A stretch of 64,000 nt of DNA. Source: Nannochloris sp. 'desiccata' (Eukaryota > Chlorophyta > Trebouxiophyceae > Chlorellales > Chlorellaceae). Position 1 is the first letter of the stretch. Every line of letters starts with the position of its first letter. The DNA is taken from assembly GCA_019044685.2 (NCBI GenBank), contig JAGTXX020000008.1:124001-188000 (forward strand), in the 5' to 3' direction. A program made the position numbers and the translations under genes. Shown one piece after another: positions 20,447 to 31,667 of the stretch. Below the pieces are notes generated by a model, which was not told where the DNA came from, did not search any database, and was given only the letters and a program-made list of their open reading frames with translations.

Positions 20447-21738
20447 ATGCCTTCTAGCAGGAGTTATGTTTATATGGCAATTAACGTCACAAGTAGTGTG
20501 GCAATAATCTTTGCAAACAAACTTCTGATGAAGAACTGCCAATTTTATTTCGCAACTACTTTAACAGCTCTTCATTTTTCATTGGTTGCGGTTGCAACAA
20601 GATTACTTCCGGCAACTAGCAATGCCAGCACGAAAACAAGGGTAATCCCAGCATCAGGCAAGGACAGCATTTAACATGTATATCAATATACATATAACCC
20701 CATAACCCCCATATATTTCTCACATTGTAGTTATAAGTTGATTCTTACAGAAATATTATTATTTGCCCTGGTAGCGAATACATCGATTGTTAGCCTCAAT
20801 TTGTCTCTCCTGGTTAACCCGGTCTCTTTCTATCAGGTGGGTCGAAGACGAGAAGGAATCATGCTAATTAATGGTGTTCATTATGCCTCATTATTTTGGG
20901 TTTTGTTGCAGTTGAGCAAATTGTTAATTATACCAGCTTGTGTTGCCCTTGAATGGTTCAAATCAGGGACCTGTATAAATGGAAGGCAAAGCAGCGGCAT
21001 ACTATTAGTACTGTTTGGAGTAGGAGCAGCGTAAGTATTTTTTATATGAGTGTATACCCCGCATTATTTTTGTAGGATTTAGGAATTTTATCTGATTTGC
21101 TTCCCTATGAATACAGCACTATCGAGGAATCCAATTATGAACTGACCACAAATGGGCTTCTTGTTGCCACGGTATCCGTAATATCTAGTAGTCTACAACA
21201 GTACTATGTGCGATCCCTGCAACTGAGTTATGAGGTATCTGCCTTGCAGCTTCTTTCAAAAACTGCGCCAGTACAGTGTTTTTTTCTTTATGTTGTAGGG
21301 CCGATCATTGATTATAAAATCGCCTCCGTGTGGGTTTTTGACTACATTTGGACCGGTCAGGCTATTTTTATGGTGTTCCTTTCCTGTGCTCTGGCTGTTA
21401 TAGTGAACTTCTCTCAGTTTTTTTGTCTTGGTAAATTTAGTGCAGTTTCCTTCCAAGTGAGCACACACAAAAAATCAGTTTTCATGATCTGCTAGTTAAA
21501 TGTTCAAAGCCACAGTGTCGGTAGCTATCAAGTGGTCTATAAATCTTATGCTTACAAATAACTATTAATTATAAAAACTGTCTACTTTCAGGTACTGGGA
21601 TATGCAAAAACAATAATTATATTTATATTAGGCTGGTGGGTATTTGGGGAAGCTACAACTCCTGCAAAACTGGTAGGAATTCTTACTGCAATAGCTGGTG
21701 TGTACTGGTACAATAGACACGACAATATAAATATTTAG
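20447..21738 (+). CDS. Nucleotide-sugar/triose-phosphate-type transporter
   Basis: A 300-residue polytopic membrane protein of the drug/metabolite transporter superfamily, TPT/SLC35 branch (UDP-xylose transporter/SLC35E3-like by motif). Such proteins exchange nucleotide sugars for nucleoside monophosphates across Golgi or ER membranes. My model has five exons: 20447-20657, 20751-20836, 20912-21030, 21117-21456, 21592-21738, with all phases consistent. Hallmarks are ALVANTSIVSLNLSLLVN with FYQ split by intron 2 from LSKLLIIP, ISSSLQQYYV, KTAPVQ and SFQ split by intron 4 from VLGYAKT. Intron 1 uses a GC donor (TCAG|GCAAGG). Substrate cannot be told from sequence. With three glycosyltransferase-like genes nearby, glycan synthesis is the likely context. 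Confidence 0.87.
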
Positions 21739-21774
21739 GGTTATGGAAGCTACCCAACAGTCACCAAGCATATA

Positions 21775-21895
21775 TGTTGCAGACGTTGATATTCAGTAGC
21801 TTCAAGGAAGGATGACCAAAAAGGCATTTGTCTGTAAAAGATATTACAGGAGCAATTTATAAAAGATTAAAAATGTCGGAATCTGAGTGGAAATA
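21775..21895 (-). repeat. Partial LTR of G/H type
   Basis: Starts TGTTGCAGACGTTGATATTC, 36 bp after the transporter stop, and is similar to the G LTR at 46092 and the reverse of the solo LTR at 47477 (agtagcttcaaggaagg, tctgtaaaagatattacagg). The similarity fades after about 21895, so the other end is lost. Confidence 0.65.
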
Positions 21896-22282
21896 TGGAG
21901 GCTTTCTGGAAAGAAAGCCGTGGCTTTCTGAAACGACCAGCTTATAGGTAGCTGGACAGCTTCCAGCTGGTTATCTTGTGTAATCTTATTGATCAGAATT
22001 TATTTTCTCCCACCCAACCTCCCCAACTCTAACTTACCCAACAACGCCGCCATAAACCAAAAAAAAAAGAAAAAAAAATTTTACAACCTGTTTTCTTTAA
22101 ACATTTTTTGTTAAATTTAGTTAAACTGAATACCATTTTTTAATATATGTAAACTAAAGGGGGTCAGAGTTGTGAATGCTCTGATTGCCCTTCCTCCTAA
22201 AGTTGGAAGTAAAGAAAGTGGATTATAAAAGAATTTAGGAAACCAGGGTACCCGTGCATCCTTTAGCCCCATGCACTCTCCC
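21896..22282. other. Intergenic, no gene recognised
   Basis: AT-rich sequence with a duplicated ggctttctg motif near 21900-21930 and a hairpin-like stretch around gctggacagcttccagctgg. No coding sequence or complete element is visible. Confidence 0.4.
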
Positions 22283-22481
22283 TCACCAAGTGCAAGTCAA
22301 CTTCCAAGTAGGTGTTCTAGTATCTATTTATACGTATTCTAGTAAGTAACAAGCGAAAATCAAGCAATCAAGTCCCTGTGCAAGTCACCCATTGGGTGTT
22401 CAAGTAGTATTCAAAGCGGTACAAAATGCATGCTGCAAAGGATAGCTTCTTTTTAACTACCCTGGCTGCAGTATCGTCACA
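22283..22481 (-). repeat. 3' LTR of family D3 (partial)
   Basis: Reverse complement of the D1 LTR from TGTGACGATACTGC (right edge 22481) to CACTTGGTGA. The last ~25 bp present in D1 are replaced by unrelated sequence. Confidence 0.8.
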
Positions 22482-22616
22482 TTCTTCCCCGCTCTCTGTA
22501 AACGTGTCCTCACGCTAGAATTGGGGCAGATAGAATGAGAAAAATAAACAAACAAACAAACAAACAAATTAACTGGAAAGTAAGATCAAACAGCGGGATT
22601 TTTTTTTGTTTTTTTT

Positions 22617-22931
22617 TTAAGTGTTATGCTGTAGATCTACTTCCTGCATCATTCTCTGCACCTCAGTGCCTGCATCTTGTAAATTAGTTTTTGGTTCCCA
22701 AGTGGAATCACACATAGGATATCCTTCCCATTTAATATAATACTCTATTCTCCAACCACGACCTCGACGGGTCGAGCGGCGATTCAAAATCTTCTCAACA
22801 TTATAGACATCTGAACCTTGCTCCAGATCAGGAGGAGGTCTACGATCAGAACGACTAGTAAATTTAGTACTCACTACAAAAGGTTTTAATTTTTCAATGT
22901 GAAAGACAGGGACACGTGTCTGCGCTTCCAC
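22617..22931 (-). pseudogene. Chromodomain tail of pol, family D3
   Basis: Begins VPVFHIEKLKPF and carries YNVEKIL, YIKWEGYP and STWEP, the same chromodomain as D1. The stop codon is followed by the reverse of the A-tract seen in D1, here interrupted (ttttttttgtttttttttt on the plus strand). Confidence 0.85.
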
Positions 22932-24566
22932 ATTTCCGGCAACGCTACACGGTAATTTAAATCGCTAAGTTTCTCAATTATTGGAACAGGACCAAACCAT
23001 TTAGGAGCTAATCTTCGAGGACCTTTCAAAGGTAAATCAGCAGTAGAAATATACACTTGGTCACCTACTTCAAAAGTAAGGTATCTTCTATTTTTATCAG
23101 CATAAGTTTTCTGTCGCTGCTGTGCTTTCACCAGCGCTCGCTGCGCCTGCTGAACAGCAACTTGAGTTCGCTCAGCAAAATCCACTGAAGGTTGATTGGG
23201 ATTATTCCTTGCTAAAAATTGAAGGTTAATACTTGTGGGAGTAGGAACTTCTTCACCATAGCAAAGGAAAAAGGGAGTCTTTCCAGTAGAAGCATTGACG
23301 CTGTTATTAATAGCAAACTCGACAGCGGGTAAAATTTTGACCCAGTTCTTGTATTGATAATGCAAGGCACGCAAAAGATCTATAACTATTCTAACCGTAA
23401 TTTCCGATTGACCATCTGTTTGAGGATGGTATGCAGTACTAAGTTTGTGCTTGATTCCAAGTTGTGCCACCATCGACTTCCAAAAGACGCTCGTAAATTG
23501 AGTGCCGCGATCAGAAATAATAATTGAAGGTACTCCTTGGTTTCTAACTACGTGCTCAAAGAACATAGTAGCAGCTTCTTCAGCAGTTACTGCATCAGTT
23601 GTGGGAGCTAAAAAGACTCTTTTAGTCAATTTGTCCACCATAATCATAATTGCAGTAAAGCCGTCAGCTTCCGGCAGCTTCGTAACAAAATCCATCGTTA
23701 TAACTTCAAATCTTCTTTTAGGAATAGGCAAAGATTTTAAGAGACCAGGCTTCTTCTGATTAGAACTCTTAGAATTACCACATTCTTGACAAGCTTGAAC
23801 AAATTCACGCACATCGCGTAGCTGCTGTGGCCAATAATAATGACGGGACAGCAGAACGCCAGTTTTTGCTGCGCCAAAATGCCCAGCTAAAAGAGAGTCA
23901 TGGTGCTCTATCAACAAATCGTGACGCAGTGTTCCTACATCAGGGATATATAATTGAGTACGTGTAGGAGTTCTACGTACAATGTAACCATGGTCAAATG
24001 CATAATCTCTACTAGTACCATTTTGAATTAATTTAATAATTTTCTTGGCATCGTCATTTTTCTCGTAAGATTCTTTTAATTCTAACAACCATTCACTATC
24101 CTGATGAGCAATAACCACAGTCATAGCAAGATCAGGTCTTCTAGATAAAGCATCTGCTACCACATTTGCTTTACCAGCTATATACTCTACATAAAGATTA
24201 TATTCTTGTAGTACCAGCATCCAGCGGGCTTGTCGGGGCGACAGTCGAGGTTGAGTCTGCAGATTTTTTAAGACAGCATTATCGGTATAAGCAGTACTTC
24301 TAGGAGCGCCCTGCAAGTAACAACGCCAAAGCTGCAAGTGATGGATCTGGGAAAGTGCTTCTTTCTCGTAAATAGTATATTTTCGCTCAGCTTCACTCAG
24401 CTTCTTGGATGAGTAGGCCACCGGTCTCAAACCTTGACCCTGGTCTTGCATTAATACACCACCAAAAGCAAAGTCAGAAGCATCAGTATACATATGAAAA
24501 GGAAAATCAGGGCTAGGTAAAATCAAAACAGGTGCATTAGTCAATTTCTTCTTTGATAATTCAAAA
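22886..24566 (-). pseudogene. Pol (RNase H-integrase), family D3
   Basis: Same domain order as D1: RNase H (YTDASDFAFGG), HHCC finger (HHDSLLAGHFG, CQECG), integrase core (MDF, SDRG, GQSE). The frame breaks near 22911-22918, where a 5-bp insertion (gtgtc) follows the codons for KRRH; D1 without it reads KRRHPVFHIEKL. The chromodomain continues in another frame (22617-22931). The 5' end lacks reverse transcriptase. Confidence 0.88.
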
Positions 24567-25080
24567 ATAAAATAAAATAAAAGAACCCCATTAGGGTGAC
24601 TTGAGGGATCGTGAGAAGCTTGCACCCAAGCTTCAGGCCACCCCTATTTAAGAGAGTAATTAGAGGGTTAACCCACGCCAGTAGGTAATATGAGGTTAGA
24701 ACGAAGTTGTCTTAAGACGATGCCGTGTAAAGCTTAGGTTAGAGTTTGAGTTGAGGGTGTGTTCACTAGGGGAAAAGTCTCCCTTTATAAAAATATAAAC
24801 GTTTAGGTAGAATACTATGAACCGGTCAAGAGCCGTGCAAAATGCCTTGAAATAGTTTGTAGAGTGTATACTAGCTGAATTCTGTCGAAAAACAATTAAT
24901 TCAAGGTGTTTAAGGTCACTTTCATTAGAAGTGCCGTTATAAAGGTCCTGCCAGTGCATTTATAAAAAATCCAGAATATAAATGGTTTTCTTGAAATCTC
25001 GTTAATGGTAAAAGAATATGGAAATGAAGACGACAATGTATCACTATGAACTTTTAGGCACATCCTTGTTCTTTAGAACT
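24567..25080. other. Intergenic, no gene recognised
   Basis: Lies between the truncated D3 element and the Penelope-like element. It starts with an AAAAT repeat (ataaaataaaataaaa). Short open frames are present on both strands but none shows a recognisable domain. It is probably host DNA downstream of the 38769-40008 gene before the insertions. Confidence 0.4.
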
Positions 25081-25093
25081 ATAAAATTGTATT

Positions 25094-28000
25094 CGCTTAT
25101 CATACAGAATGAGCTTCTCTAGGAGAAAACACTTACTGAAGATTGACGCAGCAAGCTGCGTGGGTTTGTAATATATTCTTTATTCGACTGAATCTCTAAT
25201 CCAAAACTCGCGCTAGCATAGAGGAGATAGTGGGCAAAATAGAAAAATGGGATGCAGACAGCAGGTATAGTGTTTTACGTACCTACAGAGGGGCTTGGGA
25301 AGAGGTGAGGACTGATTCCAGGTTAGTTAGCACGAGTTTTGATTAGAGACCATCGTAGGAGGAACTCGGCTGTGTATAGGTGCTGCAGGGTTGTCGTCGA
25401 AGGTGCTACTGGGTGCTCCCAGTCAGCAGCACAGCACACTTTTCAGGGTGCTAAGGTTGTCAGAGCAAAAATAAACGCAAAATGCGAAAAAGATATAGAT
25501 AAAAATGTAAGAAATCTAAGAACAAACTTTTTATTGTTAGGAAAAGGGGTGAAGTGTGGGGAAGGGATCAAAATAAGAAAAAGTATTTTCGATCAAAGAT
25601 GTGTTTGAAAAATTAGCAGAAAGAAGAGAGATTAAGTGAATGGGATTGATAGCTTGAGAAATGGAGAGACGATGTTGTAGAATGAAGTGGAGAAAAGTTA
25701 GTATCGCCGGAAATTGGCGTTTAGTGGAAATATTGTGGTGTTAGTGGAAGGAAAATTCTGCCGCCGCTGTCGGTTTTTTTGAAAAGCTTGCTGTGTAGAA
25801 TCCAATTGACGGACTCACGAGGAGTTCTCCGTCAAGAAAGCCGTAACTTGATGCATTATTCGTTGTTGGGTGGATCGGGATGCATGGGTATAAAGGTAGG
25901 GGTAAGTCTGAAGTAGTTTAAATAATCTGCGGAAAAGGCGTCTTTCGTTGTATCCTCTTCTAATAAGTTGAGCTATGACGAGTGCTGTAGCTTGGCAGAA
26001 GCTGTTTCGATCTGTAATGTTTCTTCGTAGAGCGTGAAATCTTCCAGTTAATATGTTGTCTTTAATTCTTCTTGCCAGGTTGGAGCTATTATGTACGTAG
26101 CGAGTTTTTGATAACGCTGCAAACTCGGGTTTGGAGAACTTGTTGTAGAAAGTAGTTCGTAGTGGTGGACTGCCATTCCCATTCTTAGAGCTGAGTGTTA
26201 TATCTAGGAAATCGGTAGTAGGTCCTAGGGTAGATAAAGTAATCTGCAGCTCTGATGGGTAGATGCCGCTGATGCCGTAGAAAGTATTGTTGTTGTAGAG
26301 TAGCTGCTGAAGGAAAATATTAGTAATAGTAATGATATCATCTATATATCTGAAGAGCCATTGGAAGAAGACTAGCAGATATAGAGCTACAGAGCCAGAG
26401 TCGTAGGTTTCCTGCCAATTTGGTGGCTCTGTGGCTGGAAGAGAAGTCAGAATTTGAAGATTAGTGCTGGTCGCCACCAGCTGCTGCAGTTGTGAATAAA
26501 AAGCTAATTCATAGGTAAATAAGAAGTGGTTTGCTACGTAGACAGAAGCATTACCGCCCATAGCTATGCCTTGGGTTTGCTTGAGAATACGTTGTGCGAA
26601 ATGAACGTAGTTGTGGCTAATAATGAACGTGAGAAGTACTTTAAGATCATCCAAGGTGAAAATTGTATAGCGGTCGTAGCCAGTACCGCCGTGGCGAGGT
26701 TGGCCTGGTATGTAGGTGGACAGCCACTGGGGTTTCTTCGTTGGAGAGTCAAATATTTTGATAGCTACGCCAAACTTATCAAATAGCTTTGTATATAAAT
26801 CGACGAGTCGCTGGAGTAGAGCTATAAGTTGGAGGTTGGTATATAATCGGCTGACGTCTCCAGTTTGAAATTGTACTTCTGGGTCGGTAGGCATAGCGTT
26901 GAAACTACGTAGTCTGGTAACCATATCGATAGCATTGCGTAGTATAGTATGGTGACCGTGCCAATTGAACGAAGGTGGAGGGGTGCTGGAGGTAGAAGGA
27001 AGAGAAGAGAGGTGGTTGTTCAGCGCAGTGAAGACGTCGTCTAGCAGGTGTTTTGTAAATGGATCCAGTGCACTCAGGAGCGTGCAGAGAGTTTTGGCTG
27101 GTGGGGTGCTATAACAGAAGCCTGCACTGACTATAAATCTAGGTTGTGGAATTGGTTTATGCAGCTTGACTGTGCAAACATAATTAGGGACAGATCCATC
27201 TCCGAGCGTCAAGACGCGTCTGGCTTGGTCAGATATACCAGCATCCAGAGAAGGTATAAGAAGAGCAGCTGTAGTATTTAATGGTTGAAAGACAGTGCTG
27301 TTAGTAAGATCGTCGTTTATCCAAATAGTGTATTGCTTTTTGCATACAAAGGCGAAAGATGTGTCTGCTTTGTCGACGCTGGTAATTGCAAAATGGCGCT
27401 GGAAATGGCGCAGAGCATGGAAATCAGCTGTGGAGAAAGGGAGTCCAGAAGCGTTACTAGGGATAGTAACGGGTTTTCCTAAGGGTAGGTCAGCATCAAT
27501 TTGCTCCTGGATTAGTGGTTGAAGACTATTTCGCCAAGCTTCCCACCCAGTAATACGGAGACCGTTCTCGTAGCGGTTTGAGAATTTATTGAAGGCTAGG
27601 AGTGCGAGCTGGAGAGCTTCTGCACGCATTGCTTCATCGACCGTAAATCCACCAAGTCCAATACGGTATTTTGTGCCCATTTTTGCCAGGGAGCGTAAGG
27701 AGCTAGTAGGTAGAATATTGACATCGCTAGTACAGACGTGGCCCAGCGCTGTGTGAACAAATGGTTGGAAAAGAGGGGAGCTGCAAGAACAGGGGGAAGA
27801 AAGAATACTGCTAATAGTAGCAGGTGAGTAGCGGGCTATATTATGCGTATTATTGAAAGTTGAAGAAATAGGGTTAGAAAAGCTAGAAGTGATAATAGGT
27901 TTTAATGTCACCCCGGCTGGCAGAAAAGTTTTCGAGCGATTGAAAACTGCTGCTAGGTTTAAACAATCAAAATATGGCTTGAAATCACCGGGAATCTTGA

Positions 28001-28119
28001 TGAGTTTGTAGGTTGTAAACACATCATTTCTTGGGGGGAAACGCGTTGCAACGGCTGCTGCCAAAATGTCTCGTAGTTGGCTATGTGTAGCAACGGGGAT
28101 TTGTAGTTCCCACGCAGCA
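25094..28119 (-). mobile_element. Penelope-like retroelement, apparently full length
   Basis: A 3.0-kb unit flanked by a 13-bp direct repeat ATAAAATTGTATT at 25081-25093 and 28120-28132. Its left (3') 336 bp recur at 51503-51838 with a different 12-bp flanking repeat, which fixes the 3' end as GTATGATAAGCG on the minus strand. It has one large ORF and no LTRs. Target duplications of variable length and 5' truncation of the second copy fit target-primed reverse transcription. I saw no hammerhead-ribozyme core and no telomere-like repeat at the ends. Confidence 0.85.
25815..28064 (-). CDS. Penelope-like reverse transcriptase, no endonuclease domain seen
   Basis: An intact 749-codon frame. Motifs typical of Penelope-like reverse transcriptases appear in order: KLHKPIPQPRFIVS (about residues 300-315), GDVSRLYTN (motif A with the first Asp), QTQGIAMGGNAS (motif B), FRYIDDIITI (motif C, two Asp) and DFLDITLS. 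After the thumb the protein ends basic (RRLFRRLFKLLQ) with no GIY-YIG endonuclease, and I see none in the N-terminus either. Endonuclease-lacking relatives (Athena, Coprina) and domesticated rvt genes are known. The target duplications and the second truncated copy speak for an active mobile element rather than a domesticated gene. Confidence 0.8.
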   Translation of the reverse strand: MAAAVATRFPPRNDVFTTYKLIKIPGDFKPYFDCLNLAAVFNRSKTFLPAGVTLKPIITSSFSNPISSTFNNTHNIARYSPATISSILSSPCSCSSPLFQPFVHTALGHVCTSDVNILPTSSLRSLAKMGTKYRIGLGGFTVDEAMRAEALQLALLAFNKFSNRYENGLRITGWEAWRNSLQPLIQEQIDADLPLGKPVTIPSNASGLPFSTADFHALRHFQRHFAITSVDKADTSFAFVCKKQYTIWINDDLTNSTVFQPLNTTAALLIPSLDAGISDQARRVLTLGDGSVPNYVCTVKLHKPIPQPRFIVSAGFCYSTPPAKTLCTLLSALDPFTKHLLDDVFTALNNHLSSLPSTSSTPPPSFNWHGHHTILRNAIDMVTRLRSFNAMPTDPEVQFQTGDVSRLYTNLQLIALLQRLVDLYTKLFDKFGVAIKIFDSPTKKPQWLSTYIPGQPRHGGTGYDRYTIFTLDDLKVLLTFIISHNYVHFAQRILKQTQGIAMGGNASVYVANHFLFTYELAFYSQLQQLVATSTNLQILTSLPATEPPNWQETYDSGSVALYLLVFFQWLFRYIDDIITITNIFLQQLLYNNNTFYGISGIYPSELQITLSTLGPTTDFLDITLSSKNGNGSPPLRTTFYNKFSKPEFAALSKTRYVHNSSNLARRIKDNILTGRFHALRRNITDRNSFCQATALVIAQLIRRGYNERRLFRRLFKLLQTYPYLYTHASRSTQQRIMHQVTAFLTENSS

Positions 28120-28132
28120 ATAAAATTGTATT

Positions 28133-28208
28133 ACAAAAAGTGTAAAACACCTAGCATATTATTCCTTTAGTCATAGTGATTCCTTTTAAAGGACCTTTAG
28201 TCGCCTAA
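28133..28208 (-). other. Host sequence: former 3' UTR of the 38769-40008 gene
   Basis: Short stretch between the Penelope-like element and the family B1 LTR. Read on the minus strand with the B1 insertion removed, it continues the 38769-40008 gene: ACC ACA AC joins T TAG, so the original stop codon lies here at 28206-28208. Confidence 0.65.
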
Positions 28209-28213
28209 GTTGT

Positions 28214-28380
28214 TGTAAGATATTGACCTCTGTCGGTGGCTATAATCAGCAGTTCAGCTTACAGCAGTTACAGCAAACAATAAAAGACCCTCATTAAGAT
28301 AACAATCAGCATTCTAGAAGCATCAGATAAAAATAATAAGATCAGCTTAAAGAAAGTAGGAAAGGAGGCGCTATGTTACA
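28214..28380 (-). repeat. 3' LTR of B1 (167 bp)
   Basis: On the plus strand it runs from TGTAAGATATTGACC to CTATGTTACA. The adjacent caccccccgttt (28381-28392) is the polypurine tract in the minus sense. Confidence 0.93.
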
Positions 28381-28398
28381 CCACCCCCCGTTTAGAAA

Positions 28399-31159
28399 TC
28401 AACGTCGTCCTCGACGTTGGGGCAGCTTCTCTAAGTATTCGAGATAAAATTTATTATTCAGCAAGTTTTCCTCAGGTTCCCAGGTACGTGTTTGATAACC
28501 TTTCCATTTAATGCGAAACTCACGAGCATCTTTAGGACCTCTATGAGCAACAATTTGCTCAACTTCATAAAAGGCATCGCCTCGTTGGTAGTACAACGGT
28601 GGAGGCTCAGAAAAAGCAGCACGCAAAGGGAACTGAGAAGAAGTATTAGGACAGCGTTTTAAAACAGAAACATGAAAAGTAGTATGCCCTTTAAAAGTAG
28701 AAGGCATATCCAAAGTATAAGCAACAGGACCAACTTTCTTTAATATTTTAAAAGGACCAACAAACAACGGCTTCAGCTTAGGTGGATTCGAACCATCCAA
28801 AGAAAGATTTCTAGAATTCAATAAAACTTCATCGCCAACATCAAAAGAAACATCAACTCGTTTTTTATTAGAATAGAAGGCTTGCCGAGCTTGTGCAGCG
28901 TTTAACAACTCAGAAACTTTAGAAATAATATGCTCATGACGCTCTCGGAACCGCTCTACTGAAACCGGAACAGCACGACTGTCCTCAGCAACATAGGATG
29001 CAGGTAATTTAGGAGTGCGACCATAAACAACAGAAAAAGGACGTGATTTCAAAGAAGCATTAACAGCAGTATTATAAGCAAAGGCAGCTTGGGGAAGAAA
29101 GTTAACCCAACTGGCGGGATCGAGTACACAAAAAGAACGAAGCATCTCCTCTAAAACACGATTAATGCGCTCAGTCTGGCCATCAGTTTGAGGGTGATAA
29201 GATGTAGAAAGCTTCAAACGAGTACCAACAGAAGACCAGAGTGATTGCCAAAAAGAAGAAATGAACTTAGAATCTCGATCAGAAACAATAGAAGAAGGAC
29301 AGCCATGACGACACAAAATATTTTTATAAAATAAAGTGGCAATGTCCTCAGCAGAAGCAGTAGTAAAAGTAGGAACAAATTCAACATATTTAGAAAATCT
29401 ATCAACAACAACCATAACAGCATCATAACCTTCCTTAGTTTTTGGCAGCTTCACAATAAAATCCATAGAAATAGACTCCCAAGGTTCACCAGGACGCTCG
29501 AGCGGTTGCAGCAAACCAGCAGGGAAACCCGTGCGAGGCTTGCTTTGCAGGCAGGATTGACAGCCGCCAACATACTCTTCGACATCTTTAGCAATACCAG
29601 GCCAACCAAATTGTTCAATCAAACGGCGTAAAGTGCGATTCGTACCTTGGTGTCCAACCAAAGGCAAATCATGCATTTCAGAGATCAGCATCTCTCGTAA
29701 ATTTCCAATTTTAGGCACATACAGCTGCAAGCGACCATTAATAAAACGATATAACAGCTCATTATCCCAGAAATAATCAGAAGTACCAGCTTTAATCTTC
29801 TCAGCTTCTTGTAGAGCAAATTCATCAAGCTTTAACCCGTCTCTGATCTGTTGAATTAAATCATCGGCCGGTACAACCAGCGACAAAGCACAGATGCAGT
29901 GATCAGGGCGACGGCTCAGGGCATCTGCTACCACATTCTGCTTTCCAGGCTTGTAACGAATATCAGGAGGACCACCTAACCAACCAGTAATACTACCGAA
30001 CCAGCGCATAAATTTAGGACTTAGCTCAGTTTGACTGTTCAAATATTGGAGACTCTGGTGGTCGGTATAAAACAGCGGCGTCGTTCCATTATTCAGGTAG
30101 TGCTTCCATTTATAAGCAGTGAGCTTAATGGCCAAAAATTCTTTAGTACGAGCATCGTAATTCAACTCAGCACCACGTAACTTCCTAGAAAAGAAAGCAA
30201 CAGGTCTCAAAGCTTCAGTAGATTCACCAACTTGCAGCAGCACAGCACCAACAGCGACGTTAGAAGCATCAGTGCACACAACACATTGCTTGCTAGCATC
30301 ATAGACTTGCAGTACAGGGGAACTAGTAACGGACTTCTTCAACTCTTCAAAAGCATGGGTATGTAGCGGAGTCCAAAGAAAACGTAGACTTTTCTTTGTC
30401 AACTCATTCAGCGGGGCAGCAATATGGGCGTAGTGTTTAATAAAATGCCTATAATAACCAGTTAAACCAAGGAAACCACGTACCTCAGTGGCATTACTAG
30501 GCGTAGGCCACTCCAACACAGCTCTGACTTTATCTTCAGCCATCTTCACACCATTACCAGAGACAACAAAACCCAAATACTCAACCTCAGCTTGGAAGAA
30601 AGAACACTTGGACAGCTTGGCAATTAAATTATGTTCTTTCAACCTATCCAGCACCAGCCTAACATGTTTTTCATGTTCTTCCTCATCTTTAGAAAAGATT
30701 AGGATATCATCCAAGTAAACCAGCACGAAATCGTAAAGGTAGTCTTTAAAAATCTCCATCATCAGCCTACTAAAAGTAGCGGGGGCGTTACTCAGACCGA
30801 ACGGCATCACCAGAAATTCATACAGCCCAAAGGTAGTAGTAAAAGCAGTTTTGGTAACATCTTCTCCAGCAACAGCAATTTGGTAGTAACCAGAATGTAA
30901 ATCAATCTTGGAAAATACTTTAGCTCCATGTAATCTTCGAATTTGGTCTTCAGGGATCGGCAGCGCATGCTCGTCTCGGATAGTAACTTTATTCAGCCCC
31001 CGATAATCAACACAGAAACGTAGAGTGCCATCCTTCTTAGGTACAAACAGCACAGGTGCAGCCCAAGGTGATTTGGAAGGACGAATCAACCCTAAATCTG
31101 ACAGCTCTTTTAATCTCTTCTTCAGCTCATCTTCTTCAGCCACCGACAACCTGTATGGG
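28399..31159 (-). CDS. Pol (RT-RNase H-integrase-chromodomain), B1, distal part
   Basis: Part of the B1 pol downstream of the nested insertion. Reverse transcriptase ([20 protein letters not shown] near 30715), RNase H ([20 protein letters not shown]), integrase finger ([10 protein letters not shown] to CLQSK, where the last Cys pair differs from the usual CxxC spacing as C-x2-C in GCQSCL), integrase core (MDFIVKL, SDRDSKF, GQTERIN) and chromodomain ([28 protein letters not shown]). The frame is intact to the stop at 28399. Its N-terminal continuation lies at 36596-37541, so it is only interrupted by E and not frameshifted. Confidence 0.92.
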
Positions 31160-31300
31160 TGTTACGCTCTAAAACGTACCTTTCTTCCTAGTAGCTGTTC
31201 GGAAGCTACTGCTGCCAGATAATGCTTATAGCTTGCATTCTATAGATCTTAAAGAACAACTAATTGTAAATATATAATACTAACACTAGACAGCGTTATA
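31160..31300 (+). repeat. 5' LTR of E (141 bp)
   Basis: Starts TGTTACGCTCTAAAACG and ends CAGCGTTATA. It is identical to 36455-36595 by eye, which implies a recent insertion. Confidence 0.95.
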
Positions 31301-31667
31301 TTTGGTTTCAGCTTAAGCTTACTTTCGCCTAAGTAGCTAAAGTCGCGGGTAAGGTTAGGGTATCTCAACCCTGTGGCCACGGCCACAGGAGGGTTCGCCG
31401 GTGCATTTAAAGGCTAGAATCTCGTCTTCTGGAGTTCTAAAGCCTATAGATGTAGCGGGTGTCGCGCTGCTACGAAAGTTTAGATCTTAGTCGCAATTCA
31501 TGCTATATGGGTAGCATGCAAGCCGACGGGTCTTTGTGAGGGCACTCGCAGCTCGCACGGCTTCATCCTGTGTTTAGATAATTACTGTCTACACTATGCT
31601 TGCCGTCCCAGCAACTTTACGCAACTTTGAGTGGTTTCGAAACTTTCACAGATGTTTCATTGACTGA

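Larger units (their letters stand above)
22283..24566 (-). mobile_element. Ty3/gypsy family D, 5'-truncated copy (D3)
   Basis: Minus-strand copy with RNase H, integrase, chromodomain and LTR. It matches D1 almost base for base through the pol 3' half. Similarity to D1 ends at about 24566 within the RNase H region (FELLKKKLTN), and the LTR is cut at 22283, so no target duplication can be assigned. Confidence 0.88.

Noticed and set aside
21031..21074. Shorter intron 3 in the transporter ending at TTTTTGTAG
   Set aside because: It gives a frame with stops; the acceptor at 21116 (GAATACAG) restores phase and family similarity.
25815..28064. Domesticated rvt-type reverse transcriptase gene
   Set aside because: Target duplications and a second truncated copy indicate a mobile element.
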